Source: Burhinus oedicnemus
Lineage: Eukaryota > Chordata > Aves > Charadriiformes > Burhinidae
Length of the DNA stretch: 64,000 nt
Assembly (NCBI GenBank): GCA_008921705.1
Contig: VFFE01009205.1
Location: forward strand, 1,953,685 to 2,017,684
Direction of reading: 5' to 3'
Of the stretch, positions 1 to 58,700 are shown piece by piece (positions within the stretch are counted from its first letter, which is position 1; every line of letters begins with the position of its first letter). The notes under the pieces are model-generated. The model searched no databases, was not told the origin of the DNA, and saw nothing but the letters and a program-made list of their open reading frames with translations. The position numbers and the translations under genes are program-made.

Positions 1-513
1 AATTTTCATACATTTTTACATGCTACGAACAGGTCACAAACTACAGATAAGAAAAACATTTGAAGCTTCTAGCCTGCATTTAAACTGGGAAATTTACCTA
101 TAACCCTCTATAAGGCCATGAAATAATAAAGTGTGTGCTGGATAGGACATGCTGAAATGTTTACAAAAAGCCAAACAACAGAAATACCTTATTTTACTGC
201 CCAGATTTCTTAGGAATAGCATAAAACAGGCTGTCTGAGGAAGCACCAGAATGGCAAAATTTCCATTCAGAGAGAGAAATAACAATGACTCCTTCCAGTG
301 GCTTATGCAAATTAAGAAGAACAACAACAACCAAAAATCCTCCCCAAAACCAAACCCCAAAACCAAACACTCAATGCCCAGAAGCAGCAGACCCAAATAC
401 CCACAAACAAGTGTGTGAAGGAAGTGAGAGTGAGAGCAGGCAGCCACTTGCAGGTAAAGCATGCCGCACACCGCAATCGCAATCAGGTCCTAGGGCAATA
501 AAAATAAACATAC
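1..513 (-). other. CHD9 intron (partial), nothing recognised
   Basis: Starts at the GTATGT donor of exon 31. It contains an A/C-rich patch (about 318-370) and no coding signal; the next exon lies left of the window. Confidence 0.8.
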
Positions 514-46314
<45,801 letters not shown>

Positions 46315-47524
46315 CTGTAGCACGAGACAAAAAGTAAATAAAATCACCTTATTTTGAGAATATAAACACTTCTTGAAAGAAAAAGCACATGTGTTTTTCA
46401 TCTGGATATGCATTTTAAAAAACCTAACCTGGCAGGGACTCATGCAGACACAAAAAAAAGAAGGCATTCTGTTTATACCACAGAATGGCGTGGGTTTCAG
46501 AATAACTACATCAATTGCGGATTTTAAGCAACCAATCCACATACTGAAAATCAGTTAAAAACCCCCCTCTTTCTACAAGTCTCTCAGCCTCATTTCCACC
46601 TTTGTAGTTTAGAGACACCGACCTCCTTAACCTTTCCAGCATTCCCATACATTTGACACCCACCTCCAACATCTCCAATAAACGTTCTTCTCATAAAAAT
46701 CTGAAAAAGCAATGAACTCCCGAAGATAACGGCATCGGCATTTCGCCTTTGGTAAAATACCAGGACCACAGAGACCTTAAAGCAGACGAAAGATCTACAA
46801 GACTAACTCAGTGCTAAACAGAACAGATGCTCAAACAAAGTCAACATTAAAAAACAGACAAAAGGTAAGACCAAAACGCAAATCACACAGCTCTATATTC
46901 ATAATAAGGTCAGAAAGCAGCATTTCTTCTATTTGGAGCAACATAAGGTCTGCGCCTTAGTCAGGAAACACAACCCGATTTTATTTTGAGGTTTTCAACC
47001 ACCGTTTCGTGGACACAGAACGGCTTACACTACGAACGCAACATTCGGATTATCAGCCTCTCTCCACAGAGGCCAGAAGACATGTTTTTGCTCTCCTCCT
47101 TCCCCCCTCCCCCTCAGAGGAATGGAAAGAATTTCCTACTCAAACAGACAAAAACCCGGCTGATAACAGCCGCCTTAGGCTCTCACCCGTAAGCGCGCCT
47201 CTGCCTACAGCATGGAGAGAAGCCACCAGGCGTTTGGAGGCACATTTTCGGGCCAGGCCCAGCGCACTTCGGCGGGCGCGCTCTCTGTCCGCGCCCGGGC
47301 GAGGGCCGGGCGGGCGGCAGGGCTGGGGATGGCTCTGGAATGCCACCTGAAGGCCCGCGGGCTGTGACAAATAACCCGCACCCGAGGCAACGGCGACGAG
47401 CTCAAGATGGCGATGCAGCACGGCTCCCGCAGCAGCAGCCAGTAATAAGGAAGGTTATTCAATCCCATTAGCCTTTTAGCCCAAAGAACCCCTCCTCCTC
47501 CCACTCATTCCGGCTCTCACTTAC

Positions 47525-47554
47525 CCTTCCTCTCGGCCTCTTCGCTGAAGACAT
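47525..47554 (-). CDS. CHD9: Putative alternative first coding exon of CHD9 (AT-hook-forming)
   Basis: On the minus strand a 10-codon frame reads MSSAKRPRGR and ends at AGG|GTAAGTGAG, a full-consensus splice donor. The ATG has A at -3 (AAACATGT). An in-frame TGA lies upstream at 47609-47611 with no other in-frame ATG between, so this would be the start. The exon ends in phase 0, and the next CHD9 exon (46314) starts in phase 0 with PPSSKK, giving RPRGR|PPSSKK, an AT-hook core (RGRP flanked by basic residues) completed by the junction. It sits in a CpG island. What is seen is the frame, donor and phase. That it is transcribed and used is inference. Confidence 0.5.
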
Positions 47555-48005
47555 GTTTGGCGTCAGACAAAGGCTTGCCCTCTGCTTTCCCCGCACCCCA
47601 GGCAGTGCTCAAGAGAAAAGCATTCAGAGAAGATTGCTAAATGGCCTATTTAGCGAGCGGCAGCCGAGATACGCGCAACCCTCCGCAAACGCACATTGGG
47701 ATTTATCAACATATTCCTGCCGCGGCCGAGCCCGCGTCCGCCGCGGCCCGGGCCGCCCGCCGCCCCTGCCCAGCGGGCCCTCGGCCAGGGCTGGGAGCGG
47801 GCCGCCGGGTTCCGACGAAGCACGGACAGAAACGAACGCACAAAGCATCAAAATGCATCAGCGTGAATATTAGAGATGTCGTTAAAAACACGGGCTCCTT
47901 CTGCGGAACCAGGCCAGCAGATGGTGCTACCCGTCATTATTCCATTAGGCGCTGCAGTTTAACCCCCAACGGGCCGCTCTGCCCGGCATGTGGCGCGGGC
48001 ACTAA

Positions 48006-48043
48006 CTCCTCCTCCTCCTCCTCCTCCTCCTCCTCCTCCTCCC
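48006..48043. repeat. (CTC)n/(GAG)n trinucleotide repeat, about 12 units
   Basis: An uninterrupted CTC/TCC run reads as GGA/GAG on the CHD9 sense strand. It lies in the CpG island, about 450 bp upstream of the proposed alternative start. Such polypurine tracts can adopt triplex or G-quadruplex forms. Confidence 0.9.
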
Positions 48044-48249
48044 GCAGCGCTGCCCCCGGCTCGGTCCATGGCTGGGCTGGGACAGCCGGGAAAGGAGCGG
48101 GCTTCTGCCTCGGAGGGCAATTTACGGCAAGGCCGCAGTGCCCTCCGCGGGGACAGAGACCAAAATCTCAGTCCGTGGCCTCACACGTATTCTGCTCTCC
48201 AATACACTGTTTTAATTATTTTATCTTTAAATTTAATTCATTACTATGA

Positions 48250-48396
48250 GCTAGCAACAGTGGAGGTATTTAAAAGAGGGGTAGAGGTGGTGCTGAGGGA
48301 CACGATTTAGAGGCGGTTTCGGCAGTGTTAGGTTGATGGTTGGACCAGATGATCTTAAAGGTCCCTTCCAAACTAGGCAAATCTATTATTCTGTAA
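48250..48396 (+). mobile_element. CR1 LINE 3'-end fragment
   Basis: The stretch from about GTGGAGGTATTTAAAAGAGG through GGTTGGACCAGATGATCTTA to AGGTCCCTTCCAAAC follows the conserved 3' end of avian CR1 elements, ending near TCTATTATTCTGTA, a worn version of the terminal octamer. It is only the 3' tail, as usual for 5'-truncated CR1 copies. It lies just upstream (CHD9 sense) of the CpG island. Confidence 0.85.
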
Positions 48397-51300
48397 TTTG
48401 CTTACGGACTTCCCCACTTCCTACAGAAAATGGAAGATCTCCTTAACTCGATTTTACGCCCTGCTCCCTGCCCCGGCCTACAGGACATCTCCTCACATAC
48501 ATGGGGCACGGCTACACAGTAAACAACTCTTCGTTCCAAGGTTGTTTTAAAGTGCTATTCTAAAAGATCAGACAAGTTTTAAAGTACATATTGTCAACAT
48601 ATCAAATAAGACCAAAAAAAGATATGATCGGGTGTTTTGAAAGGTCATTAAAAAAACAAGACACTTCTGACAGCACAGCTCCATCCTAGCAATGCCCTTT
48701 ATTCTCAGAAGCCCATTAAAGAAGAATGAAGAAAGATCAGGACTGGATTTCTGTTTTGCTAAATATATACTTTTATTTTGTGGTACATGTGTGTTTTTCC
48801 CCCCTAGAAAATGTAAAATATTGCAAGGATTTTGAGATTGTTAAGATTAGGCCTTACACTTCATCAGAATTTTGCTTCTATTTAAGATTAATTTCAAAAT
48901 GTTGTTCATTGTCCATTGAAAATCCTAGCAGTACCATTAAATGGATTCTTTTCTTAATAATACCACTTAAATTCAAAGATATTTCTGTAAATATGCAGCT
49001 TAATCACACGGACAATTATTCAATTTTAATTTTACTTTTGAGAACTCTAGCCAAGATGCTTCTACATTGTAGTTACAGTAGCTGTAACAAATTGCAGTGA
49101 TTTATCTTTTAGGGTTATTATTTCATAACTTAGTAAAAATGCTAAATAATGTACTATTTTGCATTTTGAGATCAGCTAAACAAAAAAATATTCCTAATGT
49201 GCTCTTGGCATAACTTCAGCTCTAAGTCAAATGCTACTAAAGCTAGTATGGTTAGAGGACTTTTAAAAGGTGGTATGTTCTTCAACACTCCTGGACCAGA
49301 AACAAACAAAAAATGCGTAATAATTCAGTGGGCGATATAGAAATGGTGGCTTTTTTGTAATTCTTTTGCAGTAATCTTCCTAGATACTGTATTACTTTTA
49401 AAACAAAGTTTCTTATGCTACATTTCCTCAGAGCTCAAAGCTGCTTCCTGAGTTATTCCTCAACAACTTTTATTACTTTCTTACTGTAGAATTGTGAATA
49501 TGCTGGATGAGGCTACTGTATGTTTTAACTCCTCAGGCTGACCCTCTGCTTCTTGCTCTATATTATTGCTTCTGTTTACGACTCCTGCACTGCACAAACA
49601 GTAAGTTAGAAAACTGAGAATGTATTTTTTTTAACTTTACTATGATATTTCTAACCATATGGAAATGACATTCATGAAGATGAAGGAAGGCACCAGCCAG
49701 CCATTCTAAGCTAAATAAAGCTGTAATGAAACCTTCATCAAGGAAGTCACCATTGTCACAAAAAACAAAACTGGAAAGCAACACAAGTGTTTTGAGATTA
49801 GAAGAACCAGAAACATGCTTGCACTACAGAGGACAATACATGCATGCGCTTAGCAACTAAAGCAACAAAAATCATCTAATTCAGCAGAGGTCTTTTATTC
49901 TGATAATCATTTCATGCTTCCAAACAAGGTGTGGCTATAAATAGCTAAACAGTTATAAATCATCACGCACACCGAAAACCATTTAAAAAGCTACACAGCA
50001 TCTGCAACAAAAAGGACAAAGTGTTTTGCTAAGCCAAAAATATCCCTCCCCTTCACTGAGAGGGGGCGCAGATCAGACATCCTAAAGGAGCATATCACTT
50101 CGCGAACAGCTTACAAACCTATTCCATCGATCAGCATTAAGAAAGAAATTCTTAACTGACAAACATATAGGAGAAGGTGGAACGGAAGACCCTGAGGCAG
50201 CCATGTACTTAAAAACTGAAAATTTTATTTGGAAAAACATGTTTTTACTTTTCACGGTTGCAAAGACAATAATCCAAATGTAACTGAACGTAAACCAATG
50301 CAATGCTGTCTTGAGTCTGCACAGAGAGCTCCAGGGTATCTGCTGCTGCTGCTAATAGCTTTGCCAAGCAGCAGCCGAGGGCAACGAACAAGCCTCCCGT
50401 CAGTTCCCTGCTGCTCCCCGCAATCCCGTGGGCAGCAGGGAAACTGGCAGGAATCACGTCAATCCCATGCTACTGCTGCCGCCTGCAAGAGCCATTAACA
50501 ACAGCAGGCATAGGCCGTATTGCTGTTCACATGGAAGAGCTAGCCCTAAAAAACCACTAACAGTGGAACAGGTAAGGCAACAGCTGTAGACATCCCCACG
50601 AATGCCCCAATTCACAGCAGCCAGGGGAGCATCTTCTCAGCAGCATTCAAAAGAATTTGACATGCTGTCTTGCAGGAGTAGAAGATACACTACACATGTC
50701 TGAATGATATCTTAATTAAACTAATATAAAAGCAATCAAGTTACCAGACAATACTGAGAGACAGAATCATGACAGCAGTCTTCCCAATAGCTAGCAGTGC
50801 TCTGCTGAGTAGGCTTTTCATAGGAAGGCATTTCTCCTACATTTTGTTGTGGGTTGCGTAGGACATGCATTTGAAGACCTTCCCTGGCATAACAGTACTT
50901 CCCACAGCAAGGACAAATCACTGTCCTCAACACTTACAGACATTGGGTTTTTCCCCTTGAAGGCCTAAACCTATTTTAATTTGCTCCACAACAACCGATA
51001 GTTTCTTCACATCCTGTGCATAACACTACAAAGGAACTCCCATGAAGAAAGTAAGTTTAACACAGAAAAAGGGTCTACCTCCTAGAAAACCCTCCCAAAT
51101 CCTGCCTTAACTGTTCCATAAGTAAAACATTGCTTCTACTGTGAGAACAGCCTTCTTACAGTAGGTATGGCCACTCATGGTAGAGAAGTATTATTGTCAA
51201 TTCTGTGTGTGCACAGAATTTTTAAGACTGACTATCTCTTCTGAGTTGCATCCATTATTGATATACTCTAAGGACTGGTAATGCCTTTCCCTGGAATTTT

Positions 51301-54300
51301 AATGAGTCGCTCATTCCTGGTTTAATTATATGAAGCACTTTTTTTTTAATAATGATTTTCACTTGTGGATCTACTCACCCAAACAGTAGCTACCACTAAG
51401 AACTAAATTATGACCCTAACTAGTCTAACAACAGAAAGCTAAGGTTTACATTTGCAACACCTTGAATGACTCTTTTACATCTACTGGTAGCAGTGCGCAC
51501 CTGCAGGAAGATACTAAGTGCCATACACCTCAAAAGCATAATAAATTCTTGCTAGTTTCCAGGTCCTTCGGAAAATCAAGATGACCTTGACATCAACTGC
51601 ACTGAAAGCAGCTAAAATTAGCCACCTGGAAACCTGATCTTCATGCATTACCACATCATCTTTGTCCACGTTTATTACTAAACAAGGAATCCCTTTGTGC
51701 ATGTCAAGTCACCAAAATAGTATCAATATCACAACTGTAATACAAATAAATGAATCGCATAACTAATGTTAATCAATACTTCTAGCTTCTCATTTTTTAC
51801 ATTGTAATCACATCAAAATTTGAGAACTGCAGTTGCTTTTAAGCTGCTACACTGAAAAATCTTAAAGGAATATCCATTCATCATTTGAATTATAAAATTG
51901 TATTTAGCAACACAACTTTGAAAAAAAAAAAATGCATGAACTCAACTCAGTGACTTCTGAATTCCATTCTAGTACTCTGAACTTTTTTCCTCTAGAATGG
52001 TCTCCATAAATAACTCTTCTAGGGATGCTTTTAATGGCCGTTTTATAATCAAAAAGTGTATCTATTAAAAAAAAAAAAGCTAAAAGCTCACACCCTTGAC
52101 AGAGTCAATCGGTAGAAGATTCCTTACAGTATGAATTGTCACCCCACATGCACGCAGAAAGGACTCTCCTTTGCTGAATGGCAATCCCAGCAAAAGAAGT
52201 GGTTTCCTTCAGATGATATACTGAAATAAGATTTCCAGTTAATCAAGCTACTTCTGCACAACTGATGGGAAGATCACCTAAACATGCAACAGGGTTTTTT
52301 TTCTCCAGAAAAGTGCCTTTTTCCCCCTCCCTTCAGAGTTCCTTCTGAATTGCTTTTTATTTTCTTGCTCAACAGTTGCCCCACACCATCTGTTGGGATG
52401 GCTCCACAAAGCCAAGAGCACTGGCAAATGAAGATCCATGGGGTTCTACTATTTCTCCATTCTCTTTGGTGCATATACGGAACTATCAAGAGAGCCAATG
52501 AAGCATTCCAAATTGTGTTTTTTTCAATATGCTGATAATCCTCTTCCCTCTTTTTCTTGCTTGTTATCATTGCTAATGAATGTCTCAGTGTTTAAGGGAT
52601 ACAGGATCTCAAGACATACATATGTGAAACCTAACCCAAATTAAAATAGACATGTTACAGACAGATTGAAAAATGGAAAAAGATACAGGGGGAAGAAAAC
52701 ACACTATCTTTTCCATATTTGTTATCTGTAATGTTGATAAATAAATTGCTAAGAACTAAGCAATGTGGCCAGGCAATAGTTTTTATCTGTATAACAGTTG
52801 CTTCAGAATGTAAATTTGGTTACTGTGATTTGTACCTCACAACGCATTTAACGGCAAGCTTATGGCCAAATTTTTACATTTACATCAAAATGAAAACATT
52901 AATGTAAAAGTCAGCAACCTTAAACTAGTCATGTTTCCAAGACGAAACAAGCACCTGCTTTGCATGTCACACACTCTTTACGTAGGTTGTTTCTCATCTA
53001 AATGCTACAGAACCCAGTAATACATATCACTAATCATGTTTCACCACTTCTATAGCTAAGACACCATAGTTGTGATTAGTAGCAGCTTCTTAACCAGTAA
53101 GCCTCCGATTTACCATATCATTAATTGGGAGAAAAATCAAGCTGCTGTCCAATGTAACCAGATGCTGCTAACCTGGGTGTGCTGCAAAGGCAGCATCGGA
53201 CATCAGAGAATGAGTCTACAACGCACCCAAGGTTCCATTTGGAAGATTTTGTTTGTAGACAGTTTTTTTGGGGCTCAGCCCCAAATATAGTTAGACTGTT
53301 TTTCCTGAGTATTTAGTAGTGGTATAAAAACCGTGTGCAACTTTCATCGTAATTCTTAAAGGAGATACTATGTAATGGAGCATATTAAATTGCCAGGAAA
53401 TGAAAAGAAATTGAGAACTTCATCCTGCTTGCTCTGCCAAGCTACAGCATTGGATGTGTGTCAGTTTTCAGTGGCTTGGTATTCTGTGCCCACCATGTAC
53501 CCGCATCTCTTTGGTTCTAGTCTGTAATGGTGAACACAGCTATTTAGCGAATGGCATGCCATACCAATAACACCTACTGCCTCAACAAAACTTCTCAGGT
53601 GCTGTTTTTCACATGCAGAACTAGTAACACTACGTACTTCTATTGATCTAAGCCTGACGCGGTGCCTATCTTTTGCTCCATCCACGGGGTGGGGTCCCCA
53701 CTAGAAGTACCACTATGCTGAACAAGAGAAAACTCCGGGCTCCAATATATGAAAAAAGGTAATCATCATATTCAAGTCAACTGGCATTGTGGATGCACAA
53801 TAGATTTGAATTACCAGGCTTAGAGCAACTTCAGAGTCATGCCACACCTCTACCTCTACAGATTTTCTAAAACCTCTAATACCTATTCTAAGGGTCAAAA
53901 TGTTCTAGCAAAAAAGCTCCACTATTCTGTTTCTTTCTTGCACTCTTGACCGATCTTACCTGACAATTTTCACAATTATTTGACTCCTTAAAAAAGAGTT
54001 GACTTAACTCAATACTCTATAAAAGGAAAGTCAGGTTTCAGTTCACTGTTTGAAACAAGTCCTGTGCAAGCATCTGGAAATAAATCTGTAAGATACTTTG
54101 CCAAATACTTATGGGCAAGAAAATAACACAGATCTTTGATTTAAAAAGACTAGTCATTACAATTCAAAACTCCCCGATAAAGCTCTACAAATATATTGCT
54201 CCACAGAAATCTCACATCATCAAAGACATTCTTAGAAGGTACAGGTAAGTGTGGGCTTCTTTTGGAACACACCCCTGTTTTTACAATAGGAAAACTTTTA

Positions 54301-55601
54301 TTTAACAGGTAAAGCCAGATAGTTTCTATAACCGTGGGGAGTGGAATGCTGCAAAGCAGCAAAAGGAAACAGCTCTCCCCAATGTTCTTTTAATGACCTT
54401 TTATACTCCAGAAAAATATAACATTAACTGAAACTGCACTAATTTCTAGCCTTTCATCACTGAACAAACGTCTGTTAATCTCTCACACCAGTAAGTGGTG
54501 CTTCAAGAACCTGCTGAGTAACAATATTGGGAGAAAAATCAGAATAAGCTGTTAACTTTGTTCTTTTCTGTAGGAAATCTTGCATTCCCTCACAAGATTA
54601 AACTCAGTTTATTTTTGCATTGTATTTTAAATCCAAAGTAAGGGGACTTCCTGAACAGATACTAAGTGTAAATACAAAGTGCAGTGAGGGATGCTAAAAT
54701 AATTTTTACTGTACTTCAAGATCCAAGCTTTTCTTTAGACCAAACTACTGAAACATATCTTTTTTTTTTAATGCCTCTCTGATTTCAAAAAGGACGAAAA
54801 CTTTTATTAAACTTGTATTATTTTTTTTCAAGGGAGAACACAGTAAGAAGATACTTTATTTCCTAACTTTAAGATTGATGAAGGGAAAACAAAACCACCT
54901 CACAAAATGGAAGCAAACAACAAGAAATCCCTAAACGACTTTTGGCTGGACTAAGTTTTGGTTTTGTTCTCCCTCTCCGCAAGGTAAGTCCTCGTTTCAG
55001 ACATTGTCCTGGGGTTATTTTTTGAGGCTTTGGAAAAAAGAGAAATAATATAAAAATATTTATTATGAAACTGCAAGAACAAGCACCACCAAAAAAATTC
55101 ATACACAGAAAAAATTAATTATTCTGTAACAGAATGAGTCAGTATTTCGTCTTTCCAGTTTGCAAACATCAGGTATCTTTAAAATATATAGCAACAAAAC
55201 GTACCAAGTATAAGCTTACTGTGGGCATGATTTTCTAGTCCTCCTGCTACTATTTGCTGAATTTTTAAAAAGCAGATGTAGCAGTGGTATGAATAAAGAG
55301 GGCAGACAAATGCCAACATCAGTACTGTCATCCACATCATTGCGCTTCAGCTATCTATGGAGCTCTGAATAGTAAAGCAGGAAAAAGAGTTCCGCAGACA
55401 CCAGTGGGCCTCTTCGTAATGCTCCGCAATCTAAACCATCCCTACACCACCTAAAACCCATGCCAGTCTAGCAAATACTGCATATTTTGAAATTTAAAAT
55501 AGCAGCGCAAAGTAGTAGCCCAGTTTCTCCCCCAAATGGATGCTTCATCGCTGGACACTTAAGACATCTTCATGCAGTTATCGTATTCAAGATTAACTTA
55601 C

Positions 55602-55715
55602 CAAAGGGCATCAGGACATGGAGGCTAAGTTTGTTCACTACAACTTCATCAAACCTTACCGGCTGTCCCAAGGAAAGACCTTCACCTGACTGGCCTCTTT
55701 CCATAGCTGCTTCAT
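55602..55715 (-). other. Possible orphan or cryptic exon
   Basis: Minus strand: a TTTTGTTTTAG acceptor, 114 nt open in one frame (DEAAMERGQSGEG... LMPFG) and a GTAAGT donor. Its length is a multiple of three. However, placed in the phase-0 junction upstream of CHD9 exon 1 it reads into a TAA, so it could serve only as untranslated or poison sequence there, or belong to another transcript. No protein family recognised. Confidence 0.2.
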
Positions 55716-58700
55716 CTAAAACAAAATAGTTAAAATACACTAAATGCCCCCCAACCCCCAAAATGACAGAACTGTTGTCCCTCATAGAGCAAGGAACACT
55801 TCTGTCTCTTATTACAAAGCCAGTCTTTGATAATCATACATTCTTTGACTAAAGATTCACAAGAAAGATTTAGCTTTAAAATATTCAGCTAGGTTGTTCT
55901 TCAGCTCTCAGGTTACAGTTATACATGCACATTAAACTACAGGCAACAGCTGTTCAACTTTTTATGCAACTTGCTTTTAAAAAACCCCAAGGCTATACAA
56001 CCATGCCATATAAGTTTGTGTATTTATGGTTCCAAGTTCGTAGTAATTTCTAACACATTGATCAAATTTAGTCAAACGAGAAGAACAGAAATCTCAGAGA
56101 TGTCCCTAACCACTTCCATGAAGCAGACAGACAGGTAAAGAAGAGATATCTTACTGAGTGAAATGAAATGTGAGCTCAGTGCTTCTTGGACCTCTGAGAA
56201 TCCACATAAGACATTACAATTATAGTAACCACAAGCTGCAAAATCCAACCCTTTGACACCTCATAATCAACTCATTCTTTCTTTTCTCCTTACTTACACG
56301 TAGATTCTCATCTGACAAAAGAAAACCTGTACAAAAGTTCTGCTAAAGCAATGCTAAACAGGCCTTCCTGTTACCGACCTCCTCCTCTTCCCCTTCTCTG
56401 AAGGCATTCAAATGCACCAAAACCAAAGAACTGTGGATATGCTACAGGGACCTGTATTTCTTCAGAAGATATTTTGACTAAGTGGCCAAAATATCAGTCT
56501 TTTACACCTCACTGTTCTGTTATTCTTGTTTTAAAGTCATGCTTAGTAGTATCTAACATTGCCTTCTAACTCCTATTTTTTTCCTTCCTATCTGTGCATC
56601 TGAGCCTCTTAAATGTGCACCTACTGAGAGGACTCCCATGGCAAATTACTACATTACATACATTAAGAAATGGCTAAATAAATACTTTAAAAAAGGCAAA
56701 TGCTGTGGACTGTACTTGTCCATTTATGACACTATTTTATTGAAGTATTAATTTCTCTATGCATAGTATCATTCTCTAGTGTTAAATTATGACTGAAAAG
56801 GAACTTTTCAATGTATAAATTAAAATGTATTAAGTTTGAAATGTTGAGGAAATTGCATATTCCCAGAAAGGCAGGGTTTATCACTCTTCCAAACAGTTTA
56901 ACATAGGAAATTTAAAAATTAGGATAATATAGCCTGAAAAGAGTCCACTTACTGTACTTCCATTCTGATTACTCAAGCCTGTTTCAATTCTCTATGCATA
57001 ATAAAAACAAAACAAAAAAAAGAGAAGACTGCTGTAACAGTTTGTATTTCAAACCATCAATTTCAGAAACTACTGCTTATTTTCTACACTGCTCAGGTTT
57101 AAATGCAGAAACAAGTCTTGCAATATGATGGTCAAAGTGCAGCTTCTGTAACGTTCTCTTTTTTACTGACAAGGGAAATTAGTCTCTAATGGGAAAGTTT
57201 CTTTCAGAAACTGCCTGTCTGGAAAGGAACAAGACCTATAATAATACAGCAGCTCACTTTAAGGCCTGATGAGTCACAAAAGGAAGTTAAGCATTAGCAC
57301 TTTTCCAAAACTGCAAGCACGACCAAAAAGCAAAACAAGGGGCCAAATAAAATCCAAGCTTGTATTTGCTTGGAAATGCAGCATGTCAGAATTCTGTAAT
57401 CAGAGTGCTGAGAATAATAAATTCAAATCTGTAACAAAAGAAGGTGAAAAAATAGCTGAAATGAAATATACTCCCATCTACAAAAATAAGGCAAAAGAAA
57501 GAAATGTTGCAGACAGAATATATTGAACTTTTAAAGTTTCCCTTTTCACCGCAACTTTTATTGCTGTTTTCTTAAAATACACATTTTTTTATAAGAACTC
57601 AAGTAAACTCACACTAATCCACTAGAACTCTCTTGCTAACTTCAGCTTAGTACACAAATATTATCAAGCGAAACTATCAAGCAGATGCAGGCTAGGAGTT
57701 CAATAATCTAACTTTAAGGCGTACCAGCTATGAAAGGAACATACCCAACCTGTGTATACAACAGAATGCCCATACTGACCCGAAGCATCCAAGTCATCCA
57801 GATAGCAAATTATACATATGTTGATGATCTGATACCAAAATAAATACAAACTGCAATGCCCACTGTGAAATAAATACTGGGAAGCCTAAAGACACAATTG
57901 TGTGCGACCATTACAATGATACGCAGGTGAAAACACACCATATCTATCATTTACATGTATAAAATTACTTCACATTAAAAATTGGAAAGGGGGTAGAAAG
58001 AGATGCACAAACTCAATCTAAATAAATGAAAATTTTAAAAGCTATGTTTTTTTCTACATTACTAGAAACTCTTTCACACTGAGGAAAACCTAAAAACTGG
58101 AGGAAGCCAGTGTGCAGCTTTTTCAGCTGCCACTGTAAATGCAGGTTTGAGCTCACTGCAAAATACTAAGATACAGGACCACCTTTTTCAAGACAGACAG
58201 ATGATTCTAAATAAAGGTTTTATTTTAGAAACTGCATAAAGCTTTAAACTGTAAATAGCAGATAATTTTTTGCTTTATTATTAAGGAAAAAAGAACATTT
58301 GAGTAACCTATACATGCCATACAAACTAGAGGGCATGAAGTTGAGTGTGTTGAGATAGCTTTTATCCAATCTTTTCGCTACACACCCAACAATTTAAGTA
58401 ACACAGGCACTATTCAGATTTACAGTCTTCAGTGAATTTCCATATTACTTTAAAAGTATTCAGGTTTTAGCTACTGTTTTCTTTTCAAGTAGTCTTAAGT
58501 CATTTTATTTACCTTTAGACAGAAATTATGATTCATACAAAAAGACAAAATCCTTAACAATGCTGATTTTAATGTAAACCGACAAAGAATTGGCTGCAAA
58601 AGTGTGCAGAACAAAACAAAATTACAAAAGACTTCAAATTAAACTGAAAAAAGAGCTTTCCTCTTTCCATTTTGCCATGTTGCTACCTACCCACCCACGG

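Larger units (their letters stand above)
47180..48180 (-). promoter_or_regulatory. CpG island, probable internal CHD9 promoter
   Basis: This is the only long GC- and CpG-rich stretch in an otherwise AT-rich window, with CG-dense blocks at about 47250-47310 and 47715-47820. On the minus strand there is a CCAAT box (complement at 47695-47699), about 140 nt upstream of the ATG at 47554, and an ETS-like CCGGAA (complement at 47508-47513). On the plus strand AAGATGGCG at about 47405-47413 resembles a YY1 site. Edges are approximate. No TATA box was noticed. Orientation is assigned from the splice donor at 47524. Confidence 0.6.

Noticed and set aside
94..471. 125-codon minus-strand frame left of exon 31
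   Set aside because: It lies beyond the GTATGT donor at 513 and does not resemble the CHD9 continuation, which should start with EGGLKL-like sequence.
47140..47504. Minus-strand open frames of about 90-100 codons in the CpG island
   Set aside because: They lie 3' of the strong donor at 47524, so they would be intronic for CHD9. The composition is just GC-rich and no family is recognised.
47641..48249. 202-codon plus-strand open frame in the CpG island
   Set aside because: It is low-complexity, GC-driven sequence with a serine run from the CTC repeat and extends into CR1-adjacent DNA. There is no recognisable domain.
48726..49100. 124-codon plus-strand frame
   Set aside because: AT-driven hydrophobic sequence with no domain, splice context or promoter; consistent with chance in long intron.
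54869..55102. Plus-strand CAAGGTAAGTCC donor-like site and overlapping minus-strand frame near 54.98 kb
   Set aside because: There is no matching upstream acceptor, promoter or coding pattern; a single strong donor-like hexamer is common by chance.
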